A DNA stretch of 64,000 nucleotides. Origin: Ignavibacteriales bacterium (lineage in GTDB: Bacteria > Bacteroidota > Ignavibacteria > Ignavibacteriales > Ignavibacteriaceae). Below, one piece after another: positions 47,650 through 56,736 of this stretch. Position 1 is the first letter of the stretch, and each line of letters starts with the position of its first letter. The notes beneath the pieces were generated by a model. It was given only the letters and a program-made list of their open reading frames with translations, did no database searches and had not been told where the DNA came from. The position numbers and the translations under genes were made by a program. The DNA lies in NCBI GenBank assembly GCA_016707585.1, contig JADJHL010000010.1, forward strand, positions 1-64,000. The letters run 5' to 3'.

Positions 47650-47997
47650 ATGCCAAGATCAAAAAATAAAGTTGCTTCGCATAGAAGAAGAAAAAAACTG
47701 TTAAAACTTTCCAAAGGATACTGGGGAAATCAAGGTAACGTTTTAACTTCAGCAAAAAACGCAATTGAAAAAGGTTTAAACCACGCTTACAGAGATAGAA
47801 AACTTAAAAAGAGAGTTTTCAGATCACTTTGGATAGTAAGAATAAATGCTGCTGCAAGAATTAATGGTACAACTTATTCAAGATTGATTGATGCACTTAA
47901 TAAAAAAGGTGTTGATATTAACAGAAAAGTTCTTGCAAGTTTAGCTGCTGAAAATCCAACTGCTTTTTCTGAAGTAGTTAAGTTTTCGATTAACTAA
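47650..47997 (+). CDS. rplT: 50S ribosomal protein L20
   Basis: 115 residues with the L20 start MPRSKNKVASHRRRKKLLKL, SKGYWGNQGNVLTSAKNAIE, YRDRKLKKRVFRSLWIVRIN and the C-terminal ENPTAFSEVVKFS. L20 is a large-subunit assembly protein and represses infC-rpmI-rplT translation in several bacteria; no mimic structure was resolved here. A hairpin directly follows the stop. Confidence 0.97.
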   Translation: MPRSKNKVASHRRRKKLLKLSKGYWGNQGNVLTSAKNAIEKGLNHAYRDRKLKKRVFRSLWIVRINAAARINGTTYSRLIDALNKKGVDINRKVLASLAAENPTAFSEVVKFSIN

Positions 47998-48001
47998 TTT
48001 T

Positions 48002-48048
48002 ATACCCTCTTCGGATTTATTTAATTTTTCATCCGTCGAGGGTATTTT
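48002..48048 (+). terminator. Terminator-like hairpin between rplT and pheS
   Basis: ATACCCTC (48002-48009) pairs with GAGGGTAT (48038-48045), with an inner CGGAT/ATCCG stem and an AT-rich loop, followed by TTTT. It ends 18 bases before pheS, so it may only attenuate transcription into pheST. Confidence 0.65.
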
Positions 48049-48065
48049 CCATTTAAACAAAACTT

Positions 48066-49079
48066 ATGCTTGATAAAAACATTACAGAAATAAAAGAAAG
48101 TTTTTATACTGATATAAAATCAGTTTCTTCAATTAAAGATATTGAAGAAATCAGGTTAAAATATTTCAGCAGAAACGGACTTGTATCACAACTTTTTGAA
48201 GATCTTAAAGATGTTGTGAAGGAAGAAAAACCAATACTTGGTAAAAAACTAAACTTACTTAGGAATGAAGTTTCATCTTACTTTGAAGAAGTTAAAGAGA
48301 GAATATCTTCGACTCAATCAAACAAAGAAAATGAAATCGATCTTACTTTACCGGGAAAGAATTACATTGTTGGCAGTAAACATATTCTTACTCAAACTTT
48401 AGATGAAATAAAATCAATCTTTAAAGGATTAGGATTTTCTGTAGCTAATGGTCCTGAGTTAGAATCTGATTATTACAATTTTGAATCACTAAACTTTCCG
48501 GCAGATCATCCGGCAAGAGATATGCAGGATACATTTTTTGTAAGCAAAGATTTTTTATTACGCACACACACAACTCCTGTGCAAATAAGATTGATGGAAA
48601 AACAAGCTCCGCCGGTTCGCGCAATTATGCCAGGCAGAGTTTATCGAAACGAAGCTGTTAGTGCAAGAAGTTATTGTATGTTTCACCAGGTTGATGGAAT
48701 TTATGTTGATACCGATGTAACATTTGCAGAACTAAAAGGAACTTTGGTTTCATTTGCAAAACAGTTTTACGGTTCAGATTTGAAATATCGTTTTCGTCCA
48801 AGTTTCTTTCCGTTTACAGAACCAAGCGCAGAGATGGATATTACGTGTTATTTATGTCATGGTAAAGGTTGTAAGATTTGTAAGAACTCCGGCTGGTTAG
48901 AAATTCTTGGATGCGGTATGGTTGATCCAAATGTTTTCAAGTTTGTTAATTATGATTCTGAAAAATATACTGGTTACGCTTTTGGAATGGGAATAGAAAG
49001 AATTGCTTTATTAAAGTATGGAATTACAGATATAAGAATTTTCTTTGATAATGATTTAAGATTCTTAAAACAGTTTTAA
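48066..49079 (+). CDS. pheS: Phenylalanyl-tRNA synthetase alpha subunit
   Basis: 337 residues: an N-terminal coiled-coil tRNA-binding arm, then the class II core with LRTHTTPVQIRLM, RVYRNEAVSARSYCMFHQVD (motif 2), FRPSFFPFTEPSAEMDITCY and GMGIERIALLKYGITDIR (motif 3). The CHGKGCKICKNSGWLEILGCG stretch is the usual cysteine-containing loop of the bacterial form. It forms a heterotetramer with PheT, encoded 15 bases downstream. Confidence 0.97.
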   Translation: MLDKNITEIKESFYTDIKSVSSIKDIEEIRLKYFSRNGLVSQLFEDLKDVVKEEKPILGKKLNLLRNEVSSYFEEVKERISSTQSNKENEIDLTLPGKNYIVGSKHILTQTLDEIKSIFKGLGFSVANGPELESDYYNFESLNFPADHPARDMQDTFFVSKDFLLRTHTTPVQIRLMEKQAPPVRAIMPGRVYRNEAVSARSYCMFHQVDGIYVDTDVTFAELKGTLVSFAKQFYGSDLKYRFRPSFFPFTEPSAEMDITCYLCHGKGCKICKNSGWLEILGCGMVDPNVFKFVNYDSEKYTGYAFGMGIERIALLKYGITDIRIFFDNDLRFLKQF

Positions 49080-49094
49080 TGCGGATATAAGAAA

Positions 49095-51500
49095 ATGAAA
49101 ATTGCACTTAGTTGGATAAAAGAATTTGTTGATCTTAATGGAATCAGCACTGATGAAATAGTTTCTCAGTTAACAATGTCCGGATTGGAAGTTGAGGATG
49201 TTGTTGATCAATCTAATCTATATAAAAATTTTATTGTTGGATTTGTTAAAGAAACTCAAAAACATCCTAATGCAGATAAGCTAACAATATGTAAAGTGTT
49301 TGATGGTAAAGATGATTTGCAAGTTATTTGTGGTGCTTCAAATGTAAGTGCTGGACAGAAAATTGTTTTTGCTCCAATCGGAACTGAAATACCGAATGGA
49401 AATTTTGTAATTAAAAAAGCAAAGATTCGTGGTGTTGAATCCAATGGAATGATTTGTGCTGAAGATGAATTACTCTTAAGTGATGATCATTCCGGCATAA
49501 TGGTATTGGATGAAAAGCTTGAAGCAGGAAAATCTATAACAGAAGCATTAAATCTTAACGATGTTATTTTGGAAATCGCAATAACTCCAAATCGTCCTGA
49601 TGCGTTATCACACATTGGAGTTGCCAGAGATTTAGCTGCATTATTTGATCGTGATTTGATCATACCAGAAATTAAACTTAGTGAATCCAGTGAAGATGTA
49701 AATAAATTAGCTTCAGTTATTATTGAAGATGAAGTTAATTGTCCACGTTACATTGCTAAAGTTGTAAAAGATGTTAAGATAAAAGAATCGCCAAAGTGGT
49801 TAAAAGATAGATTAGAAAAAATTGGTTTGAGACCAAGAAATAATATTGTTGATATTACGAATCTTGTGTTGCACGAATGTGGACAACCGCTGCACGCTTT
49901 TGATCTTGATAAACTTAGTGATCATAAAATTGTTGTTAAGAGTACAAAGTCAGAAACAAGTTTTACATCTCTTGATTCTAAAGAAAGAAAACTTCCTCTT
50001 AATACACTTATGATTTGCGATGCAAGCAGGGAAGTTGCAATCGCTGGAGTTATGGGTGGAGAAAATTCGGAAATCACAGAAACCACAAAAAATATTTTAA
50101 TTGAAAGTGCTTACTTCCATCCATCAAGCATAAGAAAAACTTCTAAGACTTTAGGATTAAGTACGGATGCTTCATATCGTTTTGAAAGAGGAACTGATCC
50201 AAACATTACTAAGTATGCTGCAGAAAGATGTGCACAACTTGTTGCAGATTTAGCTGATGGAAAAATTGCAAATGGAATTATTGATGTTTATCCAAAGGTT
50301 ATTAATCCTAAAGAAATAGAATTAAGATTTTCCCGCACAACAAAAATTCTTGGTTATGATGTTGCATCAGAAAAGATTAAAAATATCTTATCAAGACTTG
50401 GATTAGCAATTAAAGTTTTGGATGAAGATAAGTTATTAGTTTCAGTCCCAACATTTCGTCCTGATATAGAACGTGAAATTGATTTGATTGAAGAGATTGC
50501 GAGAATAAATGGTTATGATAACATTCCAACAGTTTCAAAAATAAATATCACACTTGAAAAGAAAACCGATGAAACGGAAGTTGATGAAAAGATAAGACAA
50601 GCCGCTACTTCGCTCGGATTTTTTGAAATGATAAACAATCCTCTTCAATCTGAAAAGGAAGTTAAGATTTCTGGAAGTCCAGTTAAACTTGCAAATCCAT
50701 TAAGTGCTGATATGGAATACTTGAGAAGCACTTTAATTTCAGGTGCTTTGATTACTGTTTCAAAAAATCTTAGACAAGGTGTAAAGGATATTAAACTTTT
50801 TGAAATTGGTGATGTATTCAATAAGACAAATGAGGGTGAAATAAAATCATTTGATGATTTTACTGAAGATCAAAATTTGCTTTTTATTATAAGCGGAAAA
50901 GAACAGGATAAAGGCTGGAATACGGAAGTTATCGATTCAGATTTCTACCTGCTTAAAGGTTTAGTTGATTCATTTCTAGCCAAAGTGTCACTTGACAATG
51001 TTTTAAATGATTCCTATTATGCGGCCGCAAATGAAATTTATGCTTATTATTTAACAAAAAACTCTAATGGAGTTGAGTTAGGTAAAGGCGGAAAAATTAA
51101 AAGCGATGTTCTAAAACAATTTGATATCAATCAGGATGTTTACTGTTTTGAGTTTAATTTTACTCATTTAAAAAATGTAAAAGCGAAAAATAATGGATAT
51201 GTTGATCCGTTAAAGTATCCAAAAATTATTCGTGATTTTGCTTTTGTCCTTGATAAATCAGTAAAATATCTTGATGTAAAAGAGTTTATTAAAAAGAAAA
51301 GTTCAAATCTTCTAAAAGAAGTTTCTGTATTTGATATCTTTGAGAATGAAACTTTGGGTGAAAATAAAAAAAGCATTGCTTTTACACTCGAGTTTTATGA
51401 TAAAGACAGAACTTTAACAGAAGATGAAGTTGAAAAAGATTTTAACAATTTAATATCGTTAATAACCAAAGAGTTTAACGCTCAATTACGAGGCAAATAG
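49095..51500 (+). CDS. pheT: Phenylalanyl-tRNA synthetase beta subunit
   Basis: 801 residues, full length. It has an EMAP-II-like tRNA-binding domain near the N-terminus (FIVGFVKETQKHPNADKLTI), B3/B4 editing domain (PRNNIVDITNLVLHECGQPL), B5 domain, inactive class II core (RSTLISGALITVSKNLRQGV) and a C-terminal FDX-ACB domain (YPKIIRDFAFVLDKSV). It proofreads Tyr-tRNA-Phe. The next coding frame starts at the base after its stop codon. Confidence 0.97.
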   Translation: MKIALSWIKEFVDLNGISTDEIVSQLTMSGLEVEDVVDQSNLYKNFIVGFVKETQKHPNADKLTICKVFDGKDDLQVICGASNVSAGQKIVFAPIGTEIPNGNFVIKKAKIRGVESNGMICAEDELLLSDDHSGIMVLDEKLEAGKSITEALNLNDVILEIAITPNRPDALSHIGVARDLAALFDRDLIIPEIKLSESSEDVNKLASVIIEDEVNCPRYIAKVVKDVKIKESPKWLKDRLEKIGLRPRNNIVDITNLVLHECGQPLHAFDLDKLSDHKIVVKSTKSETSFTSLDSKERKLPLNTLMICDASREVAIAGVMGGENSEITETTKNILIESAYFHPSSIRKTSKTLGLSTDASYRFERGTDPNITKYAAERCAQLVADLADGKIANGIIDVYPKVINPKEIELRFSRTTKILGYDVASEKIKNILSRLGLAIKVLDEDKLLVSVPTFRPDIEREIDLIEEIARINGYDNIPTVSKINITLEKKTDETEVDEKIRQAATSLGFFEMINNPLQSEKEVKISGSPVKLANPLSADMEYLRSTLISGALITVSKNLRQGVKDIKLFEIGDVFNKTNEGEIKSFDDFTEDQNLLFIISGKEQDKGWNTEVIDSDFYLLKGLVDSFLAKVSLDNVLNDSYYAAANEIYAYYLTKNSNGVELGKGGKIKSDVLKQFDINQDVYCFEFNFTHLKNVKAKNNGYVDPLKYPKIIRDFAFVLDKSVKYLDVKEFIKKKSSNLLKEVSVFDIFENETLGENKKSIAFTLEFYDKDRTLTEDEVEKDFNNLISLITKEFNAQLRGK

Positions 51501-51812
51501 TTGGTTGATTTGGCAAAATATGATTCACTAATTCATGATCTTACAGCAATTGAAGCTGAGATTGCGACTTTAGGCAATAAACTAAAAGATACAGAAGAGA
51601 GAAAGACCGAATTAGAAATTCAAATAGCAAAACTACGTCAAGATAATTCCTTCCTGCAAAAAAAAATAATTGAGTTAGAACAAGAGATTTTGTTATCCAA
51701 ACAAGATGAAGAGGGTAACATATTCAATACATTAAATAGCAAGGAGAAGGAAAATTTAAAGTTAAAGTTACAGGATATAATTTCTAAAATAGATTATCAC
51801 TTAAGTTCTTAA
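51501..51812 (+). CDS. Small coiled-coil protein (possible ZapB-like partner of ZapA)
   Basis: 103 residues, almost entirely heptad coiled coil (ATLGNKLKDTEERKTELEIQ, IAKLRQDNSFLQKKIIELEQ). TTG start immediately after the pheT stop, with GAGG 9-12 bases upstream, and zapA directly downstream. A small coiled-coil gene between pheT and zapA is a common Bacteroidetes arrangement, and ZapB is likewise a short coiled coil acting with ZapA at the division ring. The functional link is inferred from position, not homology. Confidence 0.65.
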   Translation: MVDLAKYDSLIHDLTAIEAEIATLGNKLKDTEERKTELEIQIAKLRQDNSFLQKKIIELEQEILLSKQDEEGNIFNTLNSKEKENLKLKLQDIISKIDYHLSS

Positions 51813-51848
51813 TAAATAAAATGATTGTTTGATGGTGTAGATAATTCA

Positions 51849-52145
51849 ATGACTGATAAAAAGAAGCTAAAAATAAAAATCTTTGATAAAGAATATTCTT
51901 TACTTGTTGAAAATGAAGAAATAGCAAAAGAGCTGGCTATATATGTTAATAAGGTTATGGAGGAAACGAAAGACGAGTTGCCCGATCAGCCTGCTCAAAC
52001 TATTGCTATTATTGCTTGTTTAAATATTGCGTACGATTTATTTATTGAAAAAAATAAAAACCGTGAGTTTCTTATACAAGCCACTGATAAAGTTAAAAGA
52101 ATTAAGCTTCTTCTTAAAGAACCTGAAATGTCTGACCCATCTTAA
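51849..52145 (+). CDS. zapA: Cell division protein ZapA
   Basis: 98 residues from the ATG at 51849 (MTDKKKLKIKIFDKEYSLLV); a TTG at 51825 would add eight residues. The ZapA pattern is clear: beta-strand start, ELAIYVNKVMEETKDEL, the long dimerisation helix (QTIAIIACLNIAYDLFIEKN). ZapA cross-links FtsZ filaments. It directly precedes the candidate 6S RNA, the same neighbourhood as in gammaproteobacteria. Confidence 0.88.
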   Translation: MTDKKKLKIKIFDKEYSLLVENEEIAKELAIYVNKVMEETKDELPDQPAQTIAIIACLNIAYDLFIEKNKNREFLIQATDKVKRIKLLLKEPEMSDPS

Positions 52146-52150
52146 AGTTT

Positions 52151-52345
52151 ACCGCACTGCCGTTTTTTAATGAAAAACTAACAGTTGAATTAATAGGGAG
52201 TGTGAACTTCGGCGCGTATTACAGGCCTCACCCCGACTTGTCGGGGATTCTGACCTAGTGTTGGAACAGTGGAAGTAAAAAGCTTTCGAGCGCGTTCCCA
52301 CCGTGCATTAATAGGGTTTTTCCTATTAGCCGCGGCAGTGTCGGT
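52151..52345 (+). ncRNA. ssrS: 6S RNA candidate
   Basis: Between zapA and rny is a 230-base GC-richer gap without a gene. Its ends pair: ACCGCACTGCCG (52151-52162) with CGGCAGTGTCGGT (52333-52345). Inside, GTGTGAAC pairs with GTTCCCAC and a strong hairpin CCCCGACTTGTCGGGG sits centrally. A long rod of about 195 nt with a closing stem, an internal bubble and a position just after zapA fits 6S RNA, which binds the sigma-70 holoenzyme in stationary phase. The bubble sequence was not checked against a covariance model. Confidence 0.65.
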
Positions 52346-52377
52346 ATTTATTCTAAATACAGTTCGGAGGAAAAAAA

Positions 52378-53940
52378 ATGGAATTGATTATATTTATACC
52401 AATAGTAGTTGTACTGCTACCATTGGCTGCTTGGTTAGGCTGGTTTTTTAATTCTAAGTTTGGTAAAAATAGTATTAATGCTGCTGCTGAAAAGGCTGAA
52501 TCAATAATTCAAGACGGTAAAAAAGAAGCGGCAAATATAAAACGTGAAAAACTTCTTGAAGTAAAAGATGAATGGTACAAAAAGAAAATTGAGTTTGATA
52601 CTGAAGTAAATCAGAAAAAACAAAAGTTTTCTAATCTTGAAAAACAACTTCAACAAAGAGAAGAAAGCAGCGAAAAGAAATTTGAGCTTGTTCTACAAAA
52701 AGAAAAAGAGTTAAGAAAACTCGAAAAGCAAGTTCAGGATGGAAAAATTAGTCTTGATGAAAAAACTATTGAGATTAAAAAATTAGAATTTGAACAGAAT
52801 GATAAACTTGAAAAGATTTCAGGGTTAACTTCTGAAGATGCAAAGAAAATGCTCATTGAAAATATGGTTAACCAGGCAAAGGTCGATGCTGCCTCAACAA
52901 TAAAAGAGGTACACGATAGAGCAAAAGTTGATGCAAAAAAAGAAGCGCAAAAAATTATTGTTCAGGCAATTCAAAGAACGGCGGCAGATTATTCTATTGA
53001 AACAACAGTTTCCGTTGTTCAAATTCAGAATGATGAAATGAAGGGAAGAATAATCGGTAAAGAGGGAAGAAACATCCGTGCTTTTGAATCAGCAACTGGT
53101 GTTGATGTTATTGTTGACGATACACCAGAGGCAGTTATCCTTTCATCATTTGATCAATTTAGACGGGAGATTGCAAGATTATCTTTAGAAAGATTAATTT
53201 CTGATGGTAGAATTCATCCGGCAAGAATTGAAGAAGTTGTTGAAAAAGTTACACAAGAACTTGAAGAAGAAATTCTTAGAGAAGGTGAAAATACAATTCT
53301 TCAACTTGGATTACACAATATGCATGCAGAACTTGTTAAACATATTGGTAAAATGAAATATCGATCCAGTTACGGCCAAAACCTTTTACAGCACAGTGTT
53401 GAGGTTGCATACTTAACAGGGATAATGGCTTCTGAGTTAGGACTTGATCCTGTATTGGCAAAACGTGCAGGATTGTTACACGATGTTGGTAAAACTGTTG
53501 ATAAAAGTATTGAAGGACCTCACGCATTACTTGGTTATGATTTGACTAAGAAATATAAAGAACATCCAATTGTTGTTAATGCTGTTGGATCTCACCATGA
53601 AGATATAGAAATGGAACATCCAATTGCTGCCTTGGTTCAATCTGCTGATGCGATTAGCGGTGCAAGACCAGGAGCAAGACGCGAACCTCTTGAAAGTTAT
53701 GTTAAACGATTAGAGAATCTTGAATTACTTGCAAAATCCTTTGAAGGTGTTGCAAAAACTTATGCAATCCAGGCCGGAAGAGAAATTCGTGTAATGGTTG
53801 AAAATGATAAAGTTGATGATGTTGTTGCAGACAGATTAGCAAGAGAAATTGCTCAGAAGATTGAAGAAGAAATGGATTATCCTGGACAAATAAAAGTTGT
53901 TGTTATCCGAGAAGTTAGAAAAATTGGATACGCAAAATAA
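52378..53940 (+). CDS. rny: Ribonuclease Y
   Basis: 520 residues: an N-terminal membrane helix (IIFIPIVVVLLPLAAWLGWF), a long coiled coil (about 30-200), a KH domain (EMKGRIIGKEGRNIRAFESA) and an HD domain (RAGLLHDVGKTVDK, GSHHEDIEMEHP) with the catalytic HD pair. It is a membrane-anchored endonuclease that starts mRNA decay. A strong ribosome site, CGGAGG, lies 8-13 bases before the ATG. A terminator follows the stop. Confidence 0.97.
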   Translation: MELIIFIPIVVVLLPLAAWLGWFFNSKFGKNSINAAAEKAESIIQDGKKEAANIKREKLLEVKDEWYKKKIEFDTEVNQKKQKFSNLEKQLQQREESSEKKFELVLQKEKELRKLEKQVQDGKISLDEKTIEIKKLEFEQNDKLEKISGLTSEDAKKMLIENMVNQAKVDAASTIKEVHDRAKVDAKKEAQKIIVQAIQRTAADYSIETTVSVVQIQNDEMKGRIIGKEGRNIRAFESATGVDVIVDDTPEAVILSSFDQFRREIARLSLERLISDGRIHPARIEEVVEKVTQELEEEILREGENTILQLGLHNMHAELVKHIGKMKYRSSYGQNLLQHSVEVAYLTGIMASELGLDPVLAKRAGLLHDVGKTVDKSIEGPHALLGYDLTKKYKEHPIVVNAVGSHHEDIEMEHPIAALVQSADAISGARPGARREPLESYVKRLENLELLAKSFEGVAKTYAIQAGREIRVMVENDKVDDVVADRLAREIAQKIEEEMDYPGQIKVVVIREVRKIGYAK

Positions 53941-53948
53941 AATTAAGT

Positions 53949-53974
53949 AAAGGGCTTTTAAGCCCTTTTCTTTT
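53949..53974 (+). terminator. Rho-independent terminator after rny
   Basis: AAAGGGCTT (53949-53957) pairs with AAGCCCTTT (53960-53968), then TCTTTTT. It lies within 40 bases of the coaE start. Confidence 0.85.
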
Positions 53975-53991
53975 TATAAGGATTTGTGAAA

Positions 53992-54576
53992 ATGAAAATT
54001 GCTATAACAGGAAACATTGGTTCGGGTAAAAGTACATTTTCAGGATTTGCTGTGCAGGCAGGATTTCCTGTTTTATTTGCAGATGATATTTCGAAAAATA
54101 TTTTAGAAAACGATGAAAAAGTTCGATCACTTGTAATCAAATCCTTTGGTGCAGAATCATTTATAAAAAATAAGCCAAACAAAAAGTTTCTTGCTGAACA
54201 AATATTCTCTGATCAAAATAAAAGAGAGAAGTTAGAATCAATTCTTCATCCACGAGTAATTAAAAGTATTGATAACTCAATTAAAGATTTATTAAAATCA
54301 AAAAAAGCAGTTTTTGTTGAAGCCGCTTTGATTTATGAATCTGATATGGAGGAAATGTTTGATTATGTTGTTTTGGTCACTGCAAATAGAGAATTGCGAT
54401 TAAAAAGAAAATTTGAATCTGGAATTTCTGAAGAAGATTTTTGTAAAAGGGAATTGAATCAAATTCCTGAAGAAGAAAAGAAGAAACGTGCTGATTTTAT
54501 TTTTTCAAATGATACTTCGATAGAAGATTTAAAAACAAAATTTAACTTGCTCTTACTAACACTGGGAATAAAATAG
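53992..54576 (+). CDS. coaE: Dephospho-CoA kinase
   Basis: 194 residues; last step of CoA synthesis. P-loop GNIGSGKSTFSGF (about residues 7-19), the substrate segment FADDISKNILE, LESILHPRVIKSI and the lid VVLVTANRELRLKR. The ATG at 53992 is preferred over a GTG six bases upstream because AAGG then sits at normal spacing. It follows the rny terminator closely, so its promoter must overlap it or it is read through. Confidence 0.93.
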   Translation: MKIAITGNIGSGKSTFSGFAVQAGFPVLFADDISKNILENDEKVRSLVIKSFGAESFIKNKPNKKFLAEQIFSDQNKREKLESILHPRVIKSIDNSIKDLLKSKKAVFVEAALIYESDMEEMFDYVVLVTANRELRLKRKFESGISEEDFCKRELNQIPEEEKKKRADFIFSNDTSIEDLKTKFNLLLLTLGIK

Positions 54577-54582
54577 TATATC

Positions 54583-54695
54583 ATTGCCACTACCTTCAGG
54601 GTCTGTTGTAAAAGTATTTATTCCAGTTGACTAAAGTCAACTGCTATAAGAATAAATTTATGAGTTATACAACATGCCCTTCAGGTCATGGCAAT
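54583..54695. repeat. 113-bp nested palindromic element
   Basis: Imperfect 28-bp arms (ATTGCCACTACCTTCAGGGT at 54583 and its inverse ending TCAGGTCATGGCAAT at 54695) enclose a second stem AGTTGACT/AGTCAACT (54625-54632, 54635-54642). It fills most of the coaE-proline dehydrogenase gap and looks like a non-coding mobile unit or large mRNA hairpin. Confidence 0.75.
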
Positions 54696-54781
54696 AGAAA
54701 AACAATTCTATTATTCATTTCTTTTTTTATTCCATCAATAAAATACACTAAATTTGGAAAGCAATTTTTAAGGAGTTTGTT

Positions 54782-55687
54782 GTGGACGCTTTCAATAATC
54801 TTATCGTTCGTGTAGTTCAACTTATGCCAAAACCAGTAGTTGGATTCTTTTCTAAAAAATATATCGCGGGGGAAACACTTCAGGATGCGGTTGACTTCGT
54901 AAAAAGATTAAACTCAAAAGGTATTTATGCAACAATGGATGTGCTAGGCGAATCAGTTGCTAATAAATCAGAATCAATAAAATGTAAGAACGAAGCATTA
55001 GAAGTTTTAGAAGCTATCGAGAAAAATAAATTGATGGCTAATCTTTCAATCAAACCAACGCAAATGGGTTTAGCAATTGATGAGCATTTTGCTTACGAAC
55101 AAATTCTTGAACTTGTAAAAAAGGCAGCGGAGTATAAAAACTTTGTTCGCATTGATATGGAAGACTCACCATTTACAGATAAAACACTAAATCTTTATAA
55201 AAGAATTTATGCCGACTACAAAAATGTGGGTGTTGTTATTCAGGCTTATATGAAACGTTCTATTGAGGATGTAGTCGAGTTAGATAAAATTGGAACGAAT
55301 TACAGATTGTGTAAAGGTATTTATGTTGAGCCTGCCGCAATTGCATATAAAGGCAAGCAGGAAGTGCGGGATAATTATTTAAAACTTCTTGATCAGATGT
55401 TTAAAGATGGGAACTATGTTGGCATTGCAACACACGATAAACCATTAATTGATGCTGCCTATACACGTATTAAAGAACAGAATATTGCAAAAGATAAATT
55501 TGAGTTTCAAATGCTTCTAGGAGTGAGAGAAGATTTGCGTGATAAAATAAATGCTGATGGATATAAGATCAGAATTTATGTTCCGTTCGGTAAAGATTGG
55601 TATGCATATTCTGTAAGAAGATTAAAAGAAAATCCTTCTGTTGCAGGAACCATTGCTAAAAGCTTTTTAACGTTTGGCAAAAGATGA
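54782..55687 (+). CDS. Proline dehydrogenase
   Basis: 301 residues of the monofunctional bacterial PRODH type. GTG start at 54782 with AAGGAG eight bases upstream. The TIM-barrel FAD-enzyme motifs are visible: NLSIKPTQMGLAID, FVRIDMEDSPFTDKTLNLYK, VVIQAYMKRSIEDV, YRLCKGIYVEPAAIAYKGK, YVGIATHDKPLID and the substrate-binding YSVRRLKENP near the C-terminus. It oxidises proline to pyrroline-5-carboxylate and passes electrons to quinone. The partner P5C dehydrogenase is not in the window. It overlaps tsaD by four bases (ATGA). Confidence 0.93.
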   Translation: MDAFNNLIVRVVQLMPKPVVGFFSKKYIAGETLQDAVDFVKRLNSKGIYATMDVLGESVANKSESIKCKNEALEVLEAIEKNKLMANLSIKPTQMGLAIDEHFAYEQILELVKKAAEYKNFVRIDMEDSPFTDKTLNLYKRIYADYKNVGVVIQAYMKRSIEDVVELDKIGTNYRLCKGIYVEPAAIAYKGKQEVRDNYLKLLDQMFKDGNYVGIATHDKPLIDAAYTRIKEQNIAKDKFEFQMLLGVREDLRDKINADGYKIRIYVPFGKDWYAYSVRRLKENPSVAGTIAKSFLTFGKR

Positions 55688-56700
55688 TTGTTTTAGGAAT
55701 TGAAAGTTCTTGCGATGAAACTTCAGTTGCGGTAATAAAGGATGAAGAGTTAACTGCAAATTTAATTGCTTCTCAGGATTTCCATACAAAATACGGTGGA
55801 GTTGTACCAGAACTTTCAAGTCGTGCACATCTGCAGATTGTTAATCCTTTAGTAAAAGATGCTTTAAAAAAATCTAACATAGAATTAAATGATGTTGATT
55901 TAATCGCAGCTACTGCTGGTCCGGGTTTAATTGGTGCTTTGCTTGTTGGATTAACATATGCAAAAGGTTTAGCCTTCGGATCAAACAAACCTTTTATCGG
56001 TGTTAACCATATTGAAGGACATATTTTTTCTGGTTTTTTAATGCCACAAAAACCTGAGTTTCCTTTTTTAAGTTTAGTTGTTTCCGGCGGCCACACTTTA
56101 TTATTGCTTGTAAAAAGTTTTACAGAAATCTATAAACTCGGAAGTACCGTTGATGATGCGGCTGGTGAAGCATTTGATAAGGTTGCAAAACTTTTAGGTT
56201 TAGGTTATCCGGGCGGACCAAAAATACAAAACGCTGCTTCGCAAGGTGATGGAAATAAAATTGATTTTCCTGTTTCCGATCTTAAACAAAAATTAAATTT
56301 TTCTTTTAGCGGATTAAAAACTGCTGTGCTTCGTTATGTGCAATCGCAAGGTGGAGTTGCAAAACTTAGTGAACAGGATAAAAATGATATTGCTGCCTGT
56401 TTTCAATCGGCAGCCGTTAAAGCATTAACAAGAAATGTAAAACGTGCTTTAGAATTGTATGATGTTAAAACTATTTCTGTTGTTGGCGGAGTTGCGGCTA
56501 ATGCTTTTCTGAAATCAGAAATAACAAAGCTTGCAGAAAAATATAAAAAGAATGTTGTTATTCCTGATCTTCAATTCTGTGGTGATAATGCTGCAATGAT
56601 TGCCTTTAGAGGTAAATCTCTTTATGAAAGCGGAGTTAGAGATACACTTTCCTGTAAACCTTTTCCTGCATTAAGTGAAAATCATTTTTTGGAGATTTAA
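55684..56700 (+). CDS. tsaD: tRNA N6-adenosine threonylcarbamoyltransferase
   Basis: 338 residues of the Kae1/TsaD ASKHA fold. Motifs: MIVLGIESSCDETSVAVI, VNHIEGHIFSGF (metal-binding HxxxH), LSLVVSGGHTLLLL, SFSGLKTAVLRYV and VVGGVAANAFLK with CGDNAAMIA. It makes t6A37 in ANN-decoding tRNAs with TsaB/C/E. Its ATG overlaps the proline dehydrogenase TGA, giving likely translational coupling. Confidence 0.97.
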   Translation: MIVLGIESSCDETSVAVIKDEELTANLIASQDFHTKYGGVVPELSSRAHLQIVNPLVKDALKKSNIELNDVDLIAATAGPGLIGALLVGLTYAKGLAFGSNKPFIGVNHIEGHIFSGFLMPQKPEFPFLSLVVSGGHTLLLLVKSFTEIYKLGSTVDDAAGEAFDKVAKLLGLGYPGGPKIQNAASQGDGNKIDFPVSDLKQKLNFSFSGLKTAVLRYVQSQGGVAKLSEQDKNDIAACFQSAAVKALTRNVKRALELYDVKTISVVGGVAANAFLKSEITKLAEKYKKNVVIPDLQFCGDNAAMIAFRGKSLYESGVRDTLSCKPFPALSENHFLEI

Positions 56701-56736
56701 TAAATTATTTTTTATTCATTTATTTAAGGGGCTCTT

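Noticed and set aside
52269..52451. 60-codon plus-strand reading frame before rny
   Set aside because: It overlaps the candidate 6S RNA and the start of rny in another frame, with no ribosome site.
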